Of a DNA stretch of 64,000 nucleotides, positions 13,403-26,924 are shown in pieces (the stretch's first letter is position 1; every line of letters starts with the position of its first letter). The position numbers and the translations under genes were made by a program. The DNA is from Bugula neritina (lineage: Eukaryota; Bryozoa; Gymnolaemata; Cheilostomatida; Bugulidae): contig OZ037770.1 of NCBI GenBank assembly GCA_964035545.1, positions 8,874,973-8,938,972 of the forward strand. Direction: 5' to 3'. The notes under the pieces are model-generated. The model was not told where the DNA came from, did no database searches, and worked only from the letters and a program-made list of their open reading frames with translations.

Positions 13403-16400
13403 ATGAAGTGCGTCATACTGTTGCTGATTTTGGCAGTATTTATTCTCTCTGTAAACTCTCAAAGATTGCTTAGCCAAAATGATGGTTTAACTGCAGCGCA
13501 GAAAAATCTCGCCAGAAGACAGTGGCTCAATTCCTTGTCAGCAGGAGAAAGACGCGAGGAGCAAGCTAAACTCAGAGCTCAAAGAAAGCAAAGACGTCAA
13601 TTGGTACTTATATTTTGATGCATATTTGCTTCTTTAATCTAATAAATACTCAGTCTATGTTATGATAAATAACTGCAAGAAAACTAACAGTTTTTTTAAT
13701 TTGAGTTTAATTCCCGAAAATAATATTTTTGGATACATTCCTATGTGCTATAATAACTATTGTTTTTGTTAACTTTTGCTTAAGTTATGTAGTAGTTATA
13801 TTTTTTAGAGAGCAGAAAAACTAGCAAGAAGAGCAGAAAGAAAAAGACAAGCTCTGGCAGCACAAGAAGCTGCCAGACTTCGAGCTCAACAGCAGGCAGC
13901 GGCCGAGCAGTTTAAAAACTATCAAGAGCGAGACTTCATAGATGCTCACTATAACAAAGACAAAGCCAGCAAATTTGGTAAGAACTGCGGAATGAGAGCT
14001 TAGTGCACATCTGCCTTGTTATTATTTTTAAAATAAGTTGTATGCGAGTTCAAAAGTAAACCTATAGTTGATAGAAACAAAAGTGGTGGTTAGCCCAAAA
14101 AAGTAGTTGTTAGCAAAAGTCAGCTGGTTGAAAATAACTTTATGATGGATTGTCTTCGAGTGACCATTCAGGTCAAAAGCTGTATAGAATAACCGTAATT
14201 AAGTTTGTAATAAAGCAAGACTCGAAATGCTTGATTGGTTTATAACGTAGTAAAACACGCCTCTACCATCTGTCACCCCTTTATGTAGTAGGGAGAGCTT
14301 ACAGAAAATTAATGAGATAATATGTTGATCTAGAAAATTGACCTTAAATTGAAAGCAATAGTTGGTGATAAACAAAGCATCAATAATTTGCTTCTCTTGA
14401 TTCTTCAGTAAAATGGCAATTGCTCCTCAAAAAAATCATTTGCTTGTCTAATATACTTGAGTCATTTTACTTAATTTAGTACACACTGAAATCTCCAGTC
14501 TTTAGCTATTTTTCATACTTCAACTGCTAATGAACATAGCTTTTTGCTCAAAACTAGTAAAACACCAATAAATACACCAAAATAATTAAAGTTCTTTTTA
14601 ATTTTGTTTGATTTCCCATGTTTTCTCCCATTTATTTAGCTTATTAGAAGTGTGGGACCACTACGAAAAAACCGTAACAGCCCGCAACCAAAAGTAGCTA
14701 AATAATTAGAAAAAACCATGAAAAATAAAGCAATATTCAAAAAAACTTTGATTATTTAGGTGTATTTATTGATGTTTTATTAGTTTTGATTAAAAACCCA
14801 TGTTTATTAGCATATAGGCAAGAATACTTTATTCAAGTTAAAACTTACTCAACTCTGTTTAGTGCAGCCCTTTGGCAATATTCATAACATAGATACTTGG
14901 AACATTACATAGTTGATGAGTGCAGGACTATGACCAGCAAAAAAATGAAAATGGCTGAAAACTCTGCTAGGTAAAAATTATTCGAAATTTCTTAACAAAG
15001 CTTGCAATTATCAAAATTAAAGTCATAAGACAGAAATGTTTTGTCCTTCTATTTAAAAATAGTTTAATTAAAAAACGATGAGGTTAAACTATTTTACAAC
15101 GGAAATTTCGAATTTCGTCTGAGAGCAGAGATTTATTCAAACATGCTATAATTACTAGCTTTCACAAGAAAGCAAGTTTGCTTTTACAAATTATGAGTAT
15201 AGCGAGAGGTTTCCCACCCTTGAGACAATGGCATTGTTGATATAGCCACCACCACATAATTTTGTATTATTAGAAATAAATGTTTAAATGCTGTTCTCTA
15301 ATATATTTATAACTTGCCCTCTACGTATTTATAGCATTTAATTTTATTTGTAGCATACTAATAGTTCTCATTAAGTTTGATTCTTTTGCAGCTGTCAGCC
15401 TGTCACACGAAACTGCAGAAAGTGAAAACTTTGGAATCAAAAAGGGTAGCGGTTTGATAGATCAAGCTGGTTCTAAAGTCGCTATTAATAACAACGTTCT
15501 AGCTGAAACTCAAAGCAAGGTGAATGCTTTAGATGAAGCAGAAGCACTGTCTGAAGATCAAATTGCTCTTGCCGTAAGTATATAAAAAGCCTGAGAGTTG
15601 CAGTCAGTTTGCATTTAGAGTAGTTAAATAATCCTTGCAAACACCATTCATCTCATGTACCAGTTAGCATGCTATAATGGCATAATGCACTGATATGGGG
15701 TTAGAACAATAAAATATGAAAGTATAATATATGTTTGAGTGTGAGAAGCTGTGCTCTAGGGGTTAGAGTGTTGGCTTAGCTAACAGAAAGTCATGGGTGT
15801 GATCCCAGCAAAGACTATTTGTGACGCTAGGAGGAGCATTCAATCAATCATAATTGTTCTTGTGACACGTATGAATAATTCCTCAGCTTGCTTTACCCAT
15901 AAGGTGTTTCTCACAGGAATAGTGACTATAAACTTGTATGAGTTTTTTATATAATTGAATGTCTGAAACTTACAAAGAAACAGCCTATTACTCAACTATT
16001 CTTGCCTCATCAAACAAGAAATACTGTTTTTAAAACACCATCCGTTCTTATTACCTAATATTCTCTTATGCAAAAACTCTAATATTTTATATATTCAGCT
16101 TTTAAAACCTCATTTTAATTTAAAGCAAATAAAGAAAATTATATGACTCACACAACTTAAGCGGTAATAAGGATTATACCCTGTTAATCTTTCTTTACAT
16201 TTGAACTAAAGAGGTGATATATAATTCGTGGGAATATGCTTGCCCTTATCTAATGCTGAAAATATATTTTCTTCGGGTTATGTAATTACAGTATTTTTTC
16301 AGAGTTTTATTAACCATAGAGAGGGTGGGAGGATCCAATCACAGTCACTAATAAGAATTACATTTACAATTTAGTAGTATTTTTACTTTTTTAGTCATTT

Positions 16401-16766
16401 TATTGCATCACTTTCATGAAAAGTAAAAATTGTTACAAATATCTAATACTTGTAGAATTTTTATTCAAATATGCAGAGCATGTTCCAATTATTGGCTATG
16501 TAATTGGTATTAGTCACTGCTACGAGTGGTCGTTGATTTGTGCCATTAAAATTGCTCCAATAAGACAATATTATAGATAATACCAAAGACTTATCTAAAA
16601 GCTCTGTGCTGTGTTGTTACAGGCTGCGGAAGAAGATGAGGTGGGAGTAGATGCTGGAGTCCAAAGAGGTAACGAAGCCGTGCTCAACGCCATAAACAAA
16701 GGAGCTACAGAAGTATTGAGCGAGGAGCAGGCAGCAGCTTTAGGAGAGGCTATCATTGGGAAATAA
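13403..16766 (+). CDS. Secreted family protein (G2), 231 aa, four coding exons
   Basis: Unrecognised family. Exons are A 13403-13603, B 13809-13977 (169 nt), C 15392-15573 (182 nt) and D 16623-16766, phases 0, 1, 0. The acceptor TTGTTGCAG lies 14 bp before the ATG. The signal peptide MKCVILLLILAVFILSVNS is followed by QRLLSQ. The end of A and the start of B form a long Arg/Lys/Ala/Gln-rich stretch (for example RAERKRQALAAQEAARLRA) that probably forms a charged helix or coiled coil. C is acidic, ending VNALDEAEALSEDQIALA. D is short and helical-looking (NEAVLNAINKGATEVLSEEQ) and, unlike most paralogues, has no Gly/Phe tract. AATAAA at 16906-16911 is a likely polyadenylation signal. Introns B-C and C-D are long (1.4 and 1.0 kb) and contain a fold-back element and a SINE. 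Confidence 0.85.
14458..14814 (+). mobile_element. Fold-back MITE, right end missing, inside G2 intron B-C
   Basis: It starts with the same GTCATTTTACTTAATTTAGT end as the complete element at 63161-63589 and follows it through the central hairpin, but stops near CCCATGTTTATTAGCAT, lacking the last 75 bp or so. Its two halves are still largely complementary. Confidence 0.75.
15740..15946 (+). mobile_element. tRNA-derived SINE, copy 3, in G2 intron C-D
   Basis: Landmarks GTGCTCTAGGGGTTAGAG (A-box side), GTGTGATCCCAGC (weakened B-box), GAGCATTCAATCA and GACTATAAACTTG match the copy at 3901. Confidence 0.75.
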
Positions 16767-17044
16767 ATACCAGAGCAATTAATTATCTTTTAAATTATTT
16801 TTCTGCAATAACAGATTGGCTAACTAAGCTGAATGGCTGAGTAGGGTGCTTAGCAAGTGACTTTATAGCAACAATTGCTTAGTACCAATGGGGCTGAGAT
16901 TTTATAATAAAGATAATATGTACATACAACTTGAGATGGACCTACTTTTTTGAGAACATATACAGTTGTTTCTACTAAACTGAAAACATCTTTAGCAGTT
17001 ATCACATAGACAAAGGAGATTCTCTGCTTACATACAACTGACAT

Positions 17045-20000
17045 ATTGTAGACTAACTTTCTAAATCTTATTACAGATTGTTTACAATTTATACTTTGTT
17101 ATAAATTACCATTACGTTATTAAAGTTTATTATTAATGACATTTTTGGTGTTTACAGTTTAAGATAATATTAGGGGTATATTTTTCAGGCAATATGATAT
17201 GCTGCCTTTTTCTGTAAAATAAATTACTGTACGTAAAAGACAGCATAAGAGATACGTCTAAGTTATGTGTCTTGAAAAAACAAGAAAAAATTTCTTTCAA
17301 AACTTATCTTATTTTGGTTCAGCGGTCACTAGGTGTGACTGCTTGTTATGCAACATCATATTACTATATACATATATTCACCTTTGGCTTTTCCAAAGAA
17401 ATTCGCTGATCAATTTTTTACAGACTTTTTCTGCAAACGATCTTAGGCACACTAAACACGGAATACAAATGCAAATATACAAATAAATACAAAAGTTTCA
17501 ATATACTTTCTTCTGATTAATGCTATTATTGCACACCTGCTATAGATATAGGCCATAATTTAAGTCATTCAAATTATTGGGTTATCTTTAAAAAAAAATT
17601 ACTGTTGCAGCTTGCTTAAAATGTTCTTCAAAATAACAGTAATATGACACAAGAAAGTATAGTGAATAATGAGACACAACATTTATATTGCGCTATTATA
17701 TATTGCTTTATAATATACTAGAAAATGAAAACATAATATATTGTATTAATACAGTTTTAGTTTTAAGTATTAATTCAGTAATGCTGTACTATGTAGGCTA
17801 CTGTAAAATCTCAAATTCTACTGCTACCAGAAATTTTTTTTAATGAAAACATGCCATCTTAGTAGTTTGAGAAGATTCTCGTAGTAACACCAGTTGTTCC
17901 ATATTGGTTATTTTGAAATTTAGACAAATGTGAAACTTTCAAACATCAACACATTTGTGTATAAATGATTTAAAGCTCTGCATTCTCTATGAACAAGTAA
18001 TCCAAAGAAAGAGATTTTACTTGAATTGCACCAAAGCCATTTATAAAGTTGAAATGAATTGCTACTATCGATGAGCATCTGACTTTAATAGGAAGAATCT
18101 TGGTGAACAAACTATCTCTGTTAGTACCTGTACTGCATTGTGTAACTTACAGCTGCAGTCGTACATTGTAGCTTGGCCTAACCAACTAATAGCGTGATAA
18201 TGACACAATGATTACAAGACTGAAATTGAACTTACTGTAAATTAGGTTATACCATTGAGTTTTTTAAATGCTCATGGATGGTATGATTTATCTATTATAG
18301 TGTGAGAAAGCTAAGTAGGTTAACATCGCTAGTCAATAAGATATGCAGAACACAATATTTTTATTTTAAAATGCTGGTTTCAAATCATACTTAAGCAATG
18401 CAGTTTTTAGTTTTACTCATGAGTGACACTTTTATGTTCAAGGAGAAGTGTGAAATACCTTTATGATTTAATCTCTATTTATGCATATTTATGTTTGTGA
18501 GTGTTTTTAAGATATTGATATATGTTTCACAAAGATTAATTAACTTTTATATTTTGAATGAGGATATTGATGTTGACTGGAATATTACATGCCTTATATA
18601 AAGTAAGTAAGGAGAGATATCTAAAAAACGAACAACGAACTCACAGATAAAGACAAGGGTGTGAGGTAAGTTGAAAAGTTATGACTAAATAAAGAGAACA
18701 AGATGCATACAGGTAAATAAAATAACATAATAAAAACATGTAGTTAGTTACTTGGGTAAAAGAAAATGTGCGTATATTAAAAGATTTTTGCTGAAGCGAT
18801 TATTATTAAAAAACTTAAAAACTTAATAACAAACGTAACGTGCAGACAGGATGTTTTCATGATTGGATGTTTATTGCTTAGCTAGTTACAAAAACATATT
18901 TTATGCTACAGATATTAACTTTTGCCTGCTAACTGTTAGTCTCATAATAAAATATAATTTTTTGCTCACATATATACAATTCCTAAGCCTCTCAGCTAAG
19001 AGCATTAAAGTGGTTTATCCAGCTGTTAATACACATGCAGAGGTACTTTGTTTTATATGTAAAAATACAGACTCAAAAATTTTCCAGAAATGCTTCGAGC
19101 TCATTAAAAACAAGGAGTACTGGCAATGCATTCGCAAAAAAGTCTCTAAACGTGAGCAGACCTTTATGACTGGTAAAATTTATAGTAGGTCAAATGTGTT
19201 AGAATTTTTTGATTTTTACCGTTTTTAAAATTTAATTTTCACTGTTTTGTAATTTAATTTCTAACCTTTCAATCAAAAATATTAAAATCTTTCAATAATA
19301 GGCAATGTAAATATAATTTACTAATTTAAACATTTAATTGGTTAATGTCTGCTTATTTATGCTGTGTCTGCCATTACATAATATAAATGCATATGTTTTA
19401 AATCTAATTGTTCTCTATAAGAGTAATGTCTCAGTAGATTCTTTACTACTTGATAATAAAAGAAGGATTATTAAACTAAATAATTCATCATTGATACTAT
19501 AAATGAATTACTTTAGCCTTAATTTGAAATACAATATAAATTACACTAAACTTTGCTTCTGTTATATTTGAAAAAAACAGGCCTATATAGTACTACCAAA
19601 ATAAGAATTTTGACACAAGAGGAAAAAGTATTACAGAGTAGATTGCAACAAGAACATGGAGAACACGGATGCATACTATACATATACCAAACAATGTACA
19701 ACAGTGCACAAATTGCTAACTTTTTTTAATGTATTGATCGTTTTACGTAAATTGAAAGAGCAAAGCTTCTGATCTAATTGAAAAGAATTTCTCATTAGGA
19801 ACGGTATTTAGCTACTTCCTTTATAATTATTACATGGTTATAGCAAAACAGGCAAGCCAGGCCTAGTATAGAATATATTATTGTACTGATATTACATCAA
19901 AATGCACTGAAAGCTACACACAAGCTACTGGAATATTCTGAGAATTTAATTATATAGTGCACTGACTATTGAGCTAGATAAACTTGAGTACTATGATTGG

Positions 20001-20410
20001 TTTAGTGATGTTTCGATAGATTACTTCAGTCATGAATGCAATCAATTTTCAATTGTCAGAATGAGGTGAATACTGTATACACTTTCATGAATGATTTCCT
20101 TTCATTAGTACTAGCAAATGAGAAACGAGTGAGTTTGGTACACTGTATCAATAATCTCAAGAGTAGAGATTTATTAATCCTTTTAGCAATAAATCAAGAT
20201 TATAGTCTTGGACATCACTGGTACCAGCTGATGTCATCCATGTAATCGTCTTATCTCTTTACTCTTTAATCAAAATAGGAAAAGCTGAGCACTCATTCTA
20301 AGGTGACGACTAGTAAAATATGGCTTCCTCTGCTGTTTGTGCCCGTACAGTGCTCAGTCATTGTTACTACAATAAAAAATATCATTCAATTTTATAGCCG
20401 TCATCACTGT
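17045..20410. other. Gene-free AT-rich stretch downstream of G2
   Basis: No supported gene. The longest open frame (18863-19228, 121 codons) has no signal peptide, splice partner or recognised domain, and the composition matches the surrounding AT-rich DNA. Confidence 0.5.
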
Positions 20411-20419
20411 ATGAATACC

Positions 20420-20556
20420 CTGATGAGAAGAGTTTTTGTCAAGTCGGGTTAAGGACTTATTCAGATAAGGCATAAAGGCAACTATGACTGAATGATTTTC
20501 CTAGCATCACCAATGGCTTTAACTAGAGACCTCTAATCTTAGACCACAGCTGCTTC
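20420..20556 (-). mobile_element. tRNA-derived SINE, copy 4
   Basis: Reverse-orientation copy: reading the minus strand gives AAGCAGCTGTGGTCTAAGAT at the head, then AAAGCCATTGGTGATGCTAG and CATTCAGTCATAGTTG, the same landmarks as the copy at 3901. Confidence 0.7.
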
Positions 20557-20610
20557 CTTTGACAGTTTATTAACAACAAGTAGATAAAAATAATAATTAT
20601 TGTACATCAT

Positions 20611-20811
20611 TGTAAGAAGTTATGGTCTAGAAGTTAGAGCGTTTGTTAGCATGGGTTCGAACCCAACAAAGGCCATTGGTGATGTTAGGAAGAGCATTCA
20701 GTCATAATTGCTCCTATGCCCCATTTGAATAAGTCCTTAGCCCAATTTAACAAAAAAAACCTTTCATCAGGGGTTTCTCACTGAGATTGCAACTATAAAC
20801 TTGCAAGATTT
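20611..20811 (+). mobile_element. tRNA-derived SINE, copy 5
   Basis: Best-preserved B-box of the family, GGGTTCGAACCC near 20653, followed by GGCCATTGGTGATGTTAGGA, GAGCATTCAGTCATAATTGC and AACTATAAACTTGC. It lies 55 bp from the opposite-strand copy 4, forming an inverted pair. Confidence 0.85.
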
Positions 20812-21004
20812 GTTTATAAACTGCTAAAATGTCATTAGCCATGTAAATTATCATAGCTTTATATAGTTTAGTGTCTATCTATAACCTATATTTTCAGAGA
20901 CAAAATTGAAATATTGCAACTTACCGTTTGTTATACTTCATAGTTCTAACTCACCCATTGATAGACTGTACTATGCTAACCACTTGATTATATGAAATAA
21001 TTTT

Positions 21005-21073
21005 GCCCCAAGTAGGATACGTACCGAGACCTCCGGCTTGCAAGCAGGCGCACTATCCATTATGCCACGGGGA
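21005..21073 (-). repeat. tRNA-like sequence, probably a tRNA pseudogene
   Basis: Read on the minus strand it has a good A-box (TGGCATAATGGATAGTGC), a palindromic GCTTGCAAGC where the anticodon loop would be, and a decayed B-box (GGTACGTATCC instead of GGTTCGAATCC). The acceptor ends (GTCCCC against GGGGC) pair only partly, and the T and anticodon stems are mispaired. It looks like a degenerate tRNA of alanine or cysteine type; a functional tRNA is unlikely. Confidence 0.45.
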
Positions 21074-22110
21074 CCACGGGATAAACACATCACTACACTT
21101 TATATGGTTTATTTATTAGTTCTATGCATCGATTTTGTGTTTCAACGGCAATCAATAAAATTTTGCCTTGCCATAATTTGTGTTGATACAGCTTGAATTG
21201 GATTTATCAAGCAGAGCATGAAAACTTTATTTTAAAAGACGTGATTTTATATAGATATGATTTGACATAAACCCACAACAAAAACTGTTGTGGGCCTTTG
21301 CTTTGTTAATTTGAAATTGAGATTTGAACAGCTATATACAAATAGGTAACAGCAAGGAGAAGATAAATCTTTATGCTTCCATTTAGGTTTCAGTTATAAT
21401 TATATATTTATTATAAGTCACAAGTATTGCTTTCTTACAACTGAAGTTTTAACACAATTAAAATTGAGCTAATTTTAGTCAATTGGATAAAATTTTACTA
21501 ACAAAGCTCAGACAAAAGAAATATCCTATCTGCCAATAAAAATCAAAATCATAGAGTAAAATGAAAAAGTGTGCTTAAAAAATTGCTACTCGATTAGCTC
21601 ATTTTAATCAAAGAGATCTTTTTAAGTGAAAATGTCTGCTCTATTTTGCGGCATTGCTGTAATTAAATATTAAGTACATTTAAACTTTGTTTATCTCAGA
21701 AAACATGCTTTTTTATGTAGACTTTGTACACTTGTATGACTTTCGTCATTTAATTTTTGAGTATTCACCGAGACTCTTGAAGCAAAGTCTTTTTTGCAGT
21801 ATTCTTAGTTTTTAAAGATTTAGTCAGCATAAATGTTAACTTTTTTTGTAAATGCACTAAGAAAGAGGATAATTCCTAAAAGAAATTTGCTTGTCATGGT
21901 TCATCCCTCTTATAGGATAAAAAGAGATTAACATCTGCAAACATCCTTAATATGCTATAAATTATTCCACAGTATGTAAACCGCTGTGTATGTTGCAGTT
22001 GAAGAAGGGCGTTACCGTGAGAGATTAAAATGAGAAAACCAACCATTAATTGAATTCTTAGTTTACATCCGATGGATAATCCAACAAATCTTTTAGCAGT
22101 AAAAGGTGGA

Positions 22111-22214
22111 TATAAATATTGTACTGGGAAATCTTTGGCTCAGATCTCTGTCTGATTTCGTGGCATTTACAAGCCTAAGTAACATTGAGCTGGTCTCAAT
22201 CTTCACGCTAGCAG
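22111..22214 (+). promoter_or_regulatory. TATA promoter and untranslated first exon of G3
   Basis: TATAAATA at 22111-22118. The exon, starting near 22142, ends at 22214 with the donor GCTAGCAG|GTACGT. It contains TTGAGCTGGTCTCAA (22185-22199), a partly self-complementary 15-mer identical to one in the first exon of G5. Confidence 0.65.
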
Positions 22215-22559
22215 GTACGTTACTGTAGCTGTCATTTTCATATGAAATAGAGAACCTTCATATAAAATGAAAGTTATTGGAAACAAAAATTTTCACCAAT
22301 GTTTAAATTTATAAATATAAAGCTGCAAACATCTGTATACCTTTTAGTCTTTTTTTGACCATTATTCAATATGCTACGTGTTTTGCAAAGTATGCATACA
22401 ACATGATGTTTAAAGCTGTAAGATATGCAGTTAGGTAACTAGCAAGTTTGTGAAAGAGTTTCAAAATTAAAAGTTTTTGCAGTATAAAGATATGACCTAA
22501 AGTTTGTGGAGATCACTTTATACTTTATATACTTGTGTACTATATTATAGACAGTTGAA

Positions 22560-24440
22560 ATGAATGCGATATTGTCAGTTGTGGTGTTAGCCACTGCCAT
22601 TGTGTGCCTCTGTGAAGCGCAGCTACTCGGTGGTGCTGGCGGTGGTGTGGCTCTTGGCGGAGTGAACGCTTTAGAGGTCGGGGATCAGCACAATTCACAG
22701 CTGTCGGCTGGCTCTAGGGGTCTGGCCAATGAGCAACTTGGACTTGATGCAAGAACCAAAGATGCAAAGGTAAGTTATTATATATTATACAATATGATAT
22801 ACTGTACAATATAATATATAATATCGCTATATGTAATACAACACTACACATCATAATATTATCCTAGAATATATTGCATTATATATCATAGCACATGATA
22901 AAATAAAATTTGAAGTAATAAATGTACTAGAACATATAATGAAATGTAACAGATAATAGAATAGACTTCCTTAAATTTTAAAAGTTGTAAAATTCAATTA
23001 AAGTTATTTTAAAAGTGTAAAATTATATATTTAGAATTGTGGTTTTAAAAATTGGGTATTTACAACCTGTTACATAAATTTGTTTAAATATCTGTGCATT
23101 TTTCTCTATTTCAAGGTCACTACATTAAACAACATTAAAAAGAAGTTATAGTTGAGATATAAAATTTTTGAATTGATGATTTTTAATTAATAATGCAAGC
23201 ACACAAACAAAAAAGTGTCTAATTTCTCATGCACTAAGGTAAATGTTTTATAATCAGCTGTTCTATTGAGCCATATTTAAATTGTTAAAGAACAGCAATA
23301 TAATATTATTGTAGAAAGTGGGAGCGAGATCTCGTGGTGCTATAGGATCAAACAAACTTGCTAAAATTGACACTGCAGACAGACTGACTGCGAAACAGAG
23401 CGGTGGAGCAGAGGGATATGAAGACCTGCAGAAGTACAATACTATTGATACTGGTGGAAAGTCAAGCAAAGCTTCCAGAACTGGTTGGTATTTACAAATA
23501 TTCAACAACTGTGTAGATGAGCTTAAATAGAAAATAGATATAAATCTACTTACCTGTTGGTTGTAAAAAATGCTATTATCTGTAACATTAAATTGCATTT
23601 AAAATGTTAATGAAAAACTGACATTATACTTGCTAATATTTTATTAAGCTTATGAGTATAAATATTTTTTGTAGTCGTTAACATTGCGGATGATGTCGCA
23701 CACTCTGATGACTTTTATTTGAAAAACGATGGAGGGTTTGCAAACAATTTTGGTGTCAGAGTAGTAGCTGACGATGCCTTAGCTGCCGACACGTACGGAA
23801 ATGTAGAAGCTCTTCAGAGTAAAGATATAATTGCTGAAGATCAAGCCAACCTGGCTGTATGTACTGCTGTAACCTATTTTTAGTACTTCCAGTGTTGAAA
23901 AGAAATTATAATTTGCTGAAAAGAATCTATAACTCTGTATTTGATATTCCTCGTGTATAAGCATCAAATCTTGAAACATAATTACTAAAATTAGATAAAT
24001 TCATACATTTCATCTCCAATTGATTTTGGAATTTTCACTTAGACATTTCAATCACCCTCTAAATTTTGTGCTATGTGCTGTACATGCAACGCTTGCTTAT
24101 TCTATGTTTTAAACATTTACGCATGTTTTATAACTGCTGACAGGGTCTACAGCAGAGTCAGCTAAATGCTGTTGGAGCAGCTGAGAAACAAGATGAACAA
24201 TTTCTAAAGGGAATCAACCAGGGTGCAAGCAGCATTGCAGCTCAAAATCAAAATGCTTTGGACAAACAATTTGGAGGAAACATCTTCAGTCCATTTGGTA
24301 ATGGATTCGGTGGTGGATTCGGTGGTGGATTTAACAGTGGATTTAGTGATATATTTGTTGGTGGTGGTGGTGGTAGTTTTGGTTTAAACAATTTTGGAAC
24401 CAGTGGTGGCTTTGCGCCTTTGTTCAAAAGAAGGCGATAG
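22560..24440 (+). CDS. Secreted family protein (G3), 285 aa, Gly/Phe-rich tail
   Basis: Unrecognised family, longest member. Exons: A 22560-22769, B 23315-23483 (169 nt), C 23675-23856 (182 nt), D 24144-24440, phases 0, 1, 0. The signal peptide MNAILSVVVLATAIVCLCEA is followed by a Gly-rich QLLGGAGGGV. Exon B lacks the strongly basic block of most members (it reads KVGARSRGAIGSNKLAKIDT) and exon C keeps HSDDFYLKNDGGFANNFGV. Exon D begins with a Gln/Ala-rich part and continues into FGGGFGGGF-type repeats and a run of five glycines, ending in the basic KRRR. Such tails resemble structural or adhesive secreted proteins in composition only. An AATAAA lies at 24511-24516. The acceptor ATTATAG at 22544-22550 sits just before the start codon. 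Confidence 0.87.
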
Positions 24441-24519
24441 TATACCTGCAAACACTCCAACTACCTGATATCGCTGTTTACGATCAGCATTATGTAGAAA
24501 GTACTTTTGAAATAAAATG

Positions 24520-25887
24520 CTTACTGTGGTTGCCTCATCTTGTTTTTTTGCAGCTTTTAAGTATGCATTGCTAGTGCTACCATAGTTGCTGTTGAATGAG
24601 ACACAATCTATATTTTATATTTATTGATACCTTATTTCTATGAACTAGCATCTATTTTGTGAATGATGAACCTGATATATGATTTCCCAAAATAATTCAG
24701 ACAAATTTCGAGTAATAAAATTCTAATGCAACGTACAGTTGCATGTATAACTAATAGTATTATATTATTTTTTTAGCGTGATAAATTGAAATAGTTGTGA
24801 ATATTTCATTTTCCTAACTTAATCATTATTTAAATAAAATTCCAATTCTTTTAAGCATTATTCCTAATAATTATAAATATATTTAGATTTTTATCAATAT
24901 GCATTTTACTTAAAGCTAGCAGAATAAAGTTCAATTTTAAGATCAACGATAGAGTCCAGACCAGCAGCGTTTGTGTATAGTTTGCGTCAACTCTGTGGGA
25001 TTACAACTATAAACCTTTAATCCAACCACAATATATCTAACTAAAAGCTTTAACTAGGAGATAATCTGTTGATATTGTACCAAGTAATGGCCATTTTAAT
25101 CTTAGAAATACCTCTTCATGCTGTAACTATGGCAACCAGAAATTTTCCACCAAATGAGCTCTAAATAGAGGAATGATGACTTGGCACCATGGCCAGTAGC
25201 TTCCTACAAGTTGCTGAAATGATTCTTTCAATACTATGAGCTGAATTTTACATGTAAACCGTGCAACAAAAAACACAATATATTTACACATATCAGGATA
25301 GAATTTAATTCTCTTTTCAATCCTTTTGGCAGCATGTTGAAGCTAAGCAACAAAAGGTTGTAAAACGATAGAAGCAGTTAAACTAATGCCAGCTGCCATA
25401 CTAAAATAATTAGACTATTGTACATATGTTTCACTGTATTGATAAACTGTGGCTAAAAATCTAAACATCGTAATGTGAGTTGAAATATATTATATTTTAT
25501 TGAATGAAACAAGAGTTTATTAGTGACAAGTGCTGGCATGTGCTCTACAACTAGCAATTCTGTTGACTAAAGTAACGAATTAAAAATATGTAGCATTTCA
25601 CTCAAAGTCAGACCAACAAAAGTCATGTAAACTATTGATATATCACACAAGAACTTTGTCTGTTAGTTCTTATACTTTATTATAATAACTGTAAAACATC
25701 TAACAATATTTTAGCTCAGCCATGAGAGCACTGATTCTATAAAACTGTGACAAGGGTATTTATATGCATGTTGATCAATCATGCAACTACTATAAATAAG
25801 CATAGCATTATAAGTGATTCACTAGCATAAAGAAAAGCAGTGTAAAATTGTAATTAATGATGAATCACAAGAGTAAATATAAACATG
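24520..25887. other. Gene-free stretch after G3
   Basis: No exon or complete repeat is visible. A short ATTACAACTATAAACCTT piece at about 25000 may be the tail of a degraded copy of the SINE family. Confidence 0.45.
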
Positions 25888-26741
25888 TAGTCTGGCAGAA
25901 AAATGCCAATTTTTGACTTAGGTTCGCAACCCCGGATAAAGTTTTTTTCTCTCCTGATTATTCAAATATAGGGTCTAGGTAAATGTTTCTAGGTGGGTGT
26001 GGACTTCTTACCCTTGAGCTTTTCGAGAAATTCAAGATGGCCGCCAGGCACCAAACGATTTTTTTTAATTCAAATGTACCTACCCATTGGGGCTAAATTT
26101 AAGGTTCCAATGCTTTGAAATCTTTAGAAATTAATATAATAAAGATGCATGTGCCTTTAACATATGCATTATTGAGTAATAGGCAAATGATACCCAAGGG
26201 TAACTAAGCTAAGCCTTAATCATTCATTTTTTCAAGTTTAACCTAACCTTGCCGTGTTTATAATTTCCTTTTATCTCTGCATCAGTTTGTTCTAACTTCA
26301 TGAAAGTTTACTATATGGTGTGATTTTATATGCTGATTACAAGTATGTCCACCAAATAAAGCTGAAAGGAGTTCTGCAAACTTAAAATGCAACGTCATTG
26401 CCATATGAGTTGAATAGCAATTTATTTCCAACTGGCATGCCTATCGAAAAGGTTTGTTAAGCTGCCAACTTAATAGTTATTTTCAGTTTTAAAACTTTAG
26501 CTATGTTTTTTAAAGTTATAAAAAGGGGTCAAAAATTTTAATAACACAGCACCAAGGCTTCTTAACATAATTTAATTGCTTTATTATTGACACACCATTT
26601 ATCTAAATATTGACATTTTTGCTTTCGAAAACTATTTCTACAATCAGCCCATTTGACTTTTCCTCTAAAAGCATTTGCAACAGTTTTTTATAAATGAAAA
26701 TGTATTTCATGCTGAGGGAAGTAATACATCTATTAGAACAG

Positions 26742-26822
26742 TGGTTCCCTACCTTTTTCATACCAATCCCCTTTCATTAACGTTTACTATTAATTTCTCC
26801 CCTTTTAATGACCTATGTTGGG
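26742..26822 (+). repeat. Possible hAT-type terminal remnant
   Basis: CAGTGGTTCCCTACCTTTTT resembles the ends of animal hAT elements. No matching opposite terminus was found, so this is a weak call. Confidence 0.3.
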
Positions 26823-26924
26823 TGCACTGGAACACTAATAGCTGAAAGTGGTTTGGTAGAAGTAGTTAATTCTACTTTTGGTTGTTTCTCCAAAATGCTA
26901 AATAGAAAAAGTTTCTCCAGAATG

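Noticed and set aside
18863-19228. 121-codon open frame, the longest in the intergenic region after G2
   Set aside because: No recognised domain, no splice partner, AT-driven composition; a coding role cannot be supported.
24248-24460. Proline-rich minus-strand frame
   Set aside because: It is the complement of the Gly/Phe-rich exon D of G3.
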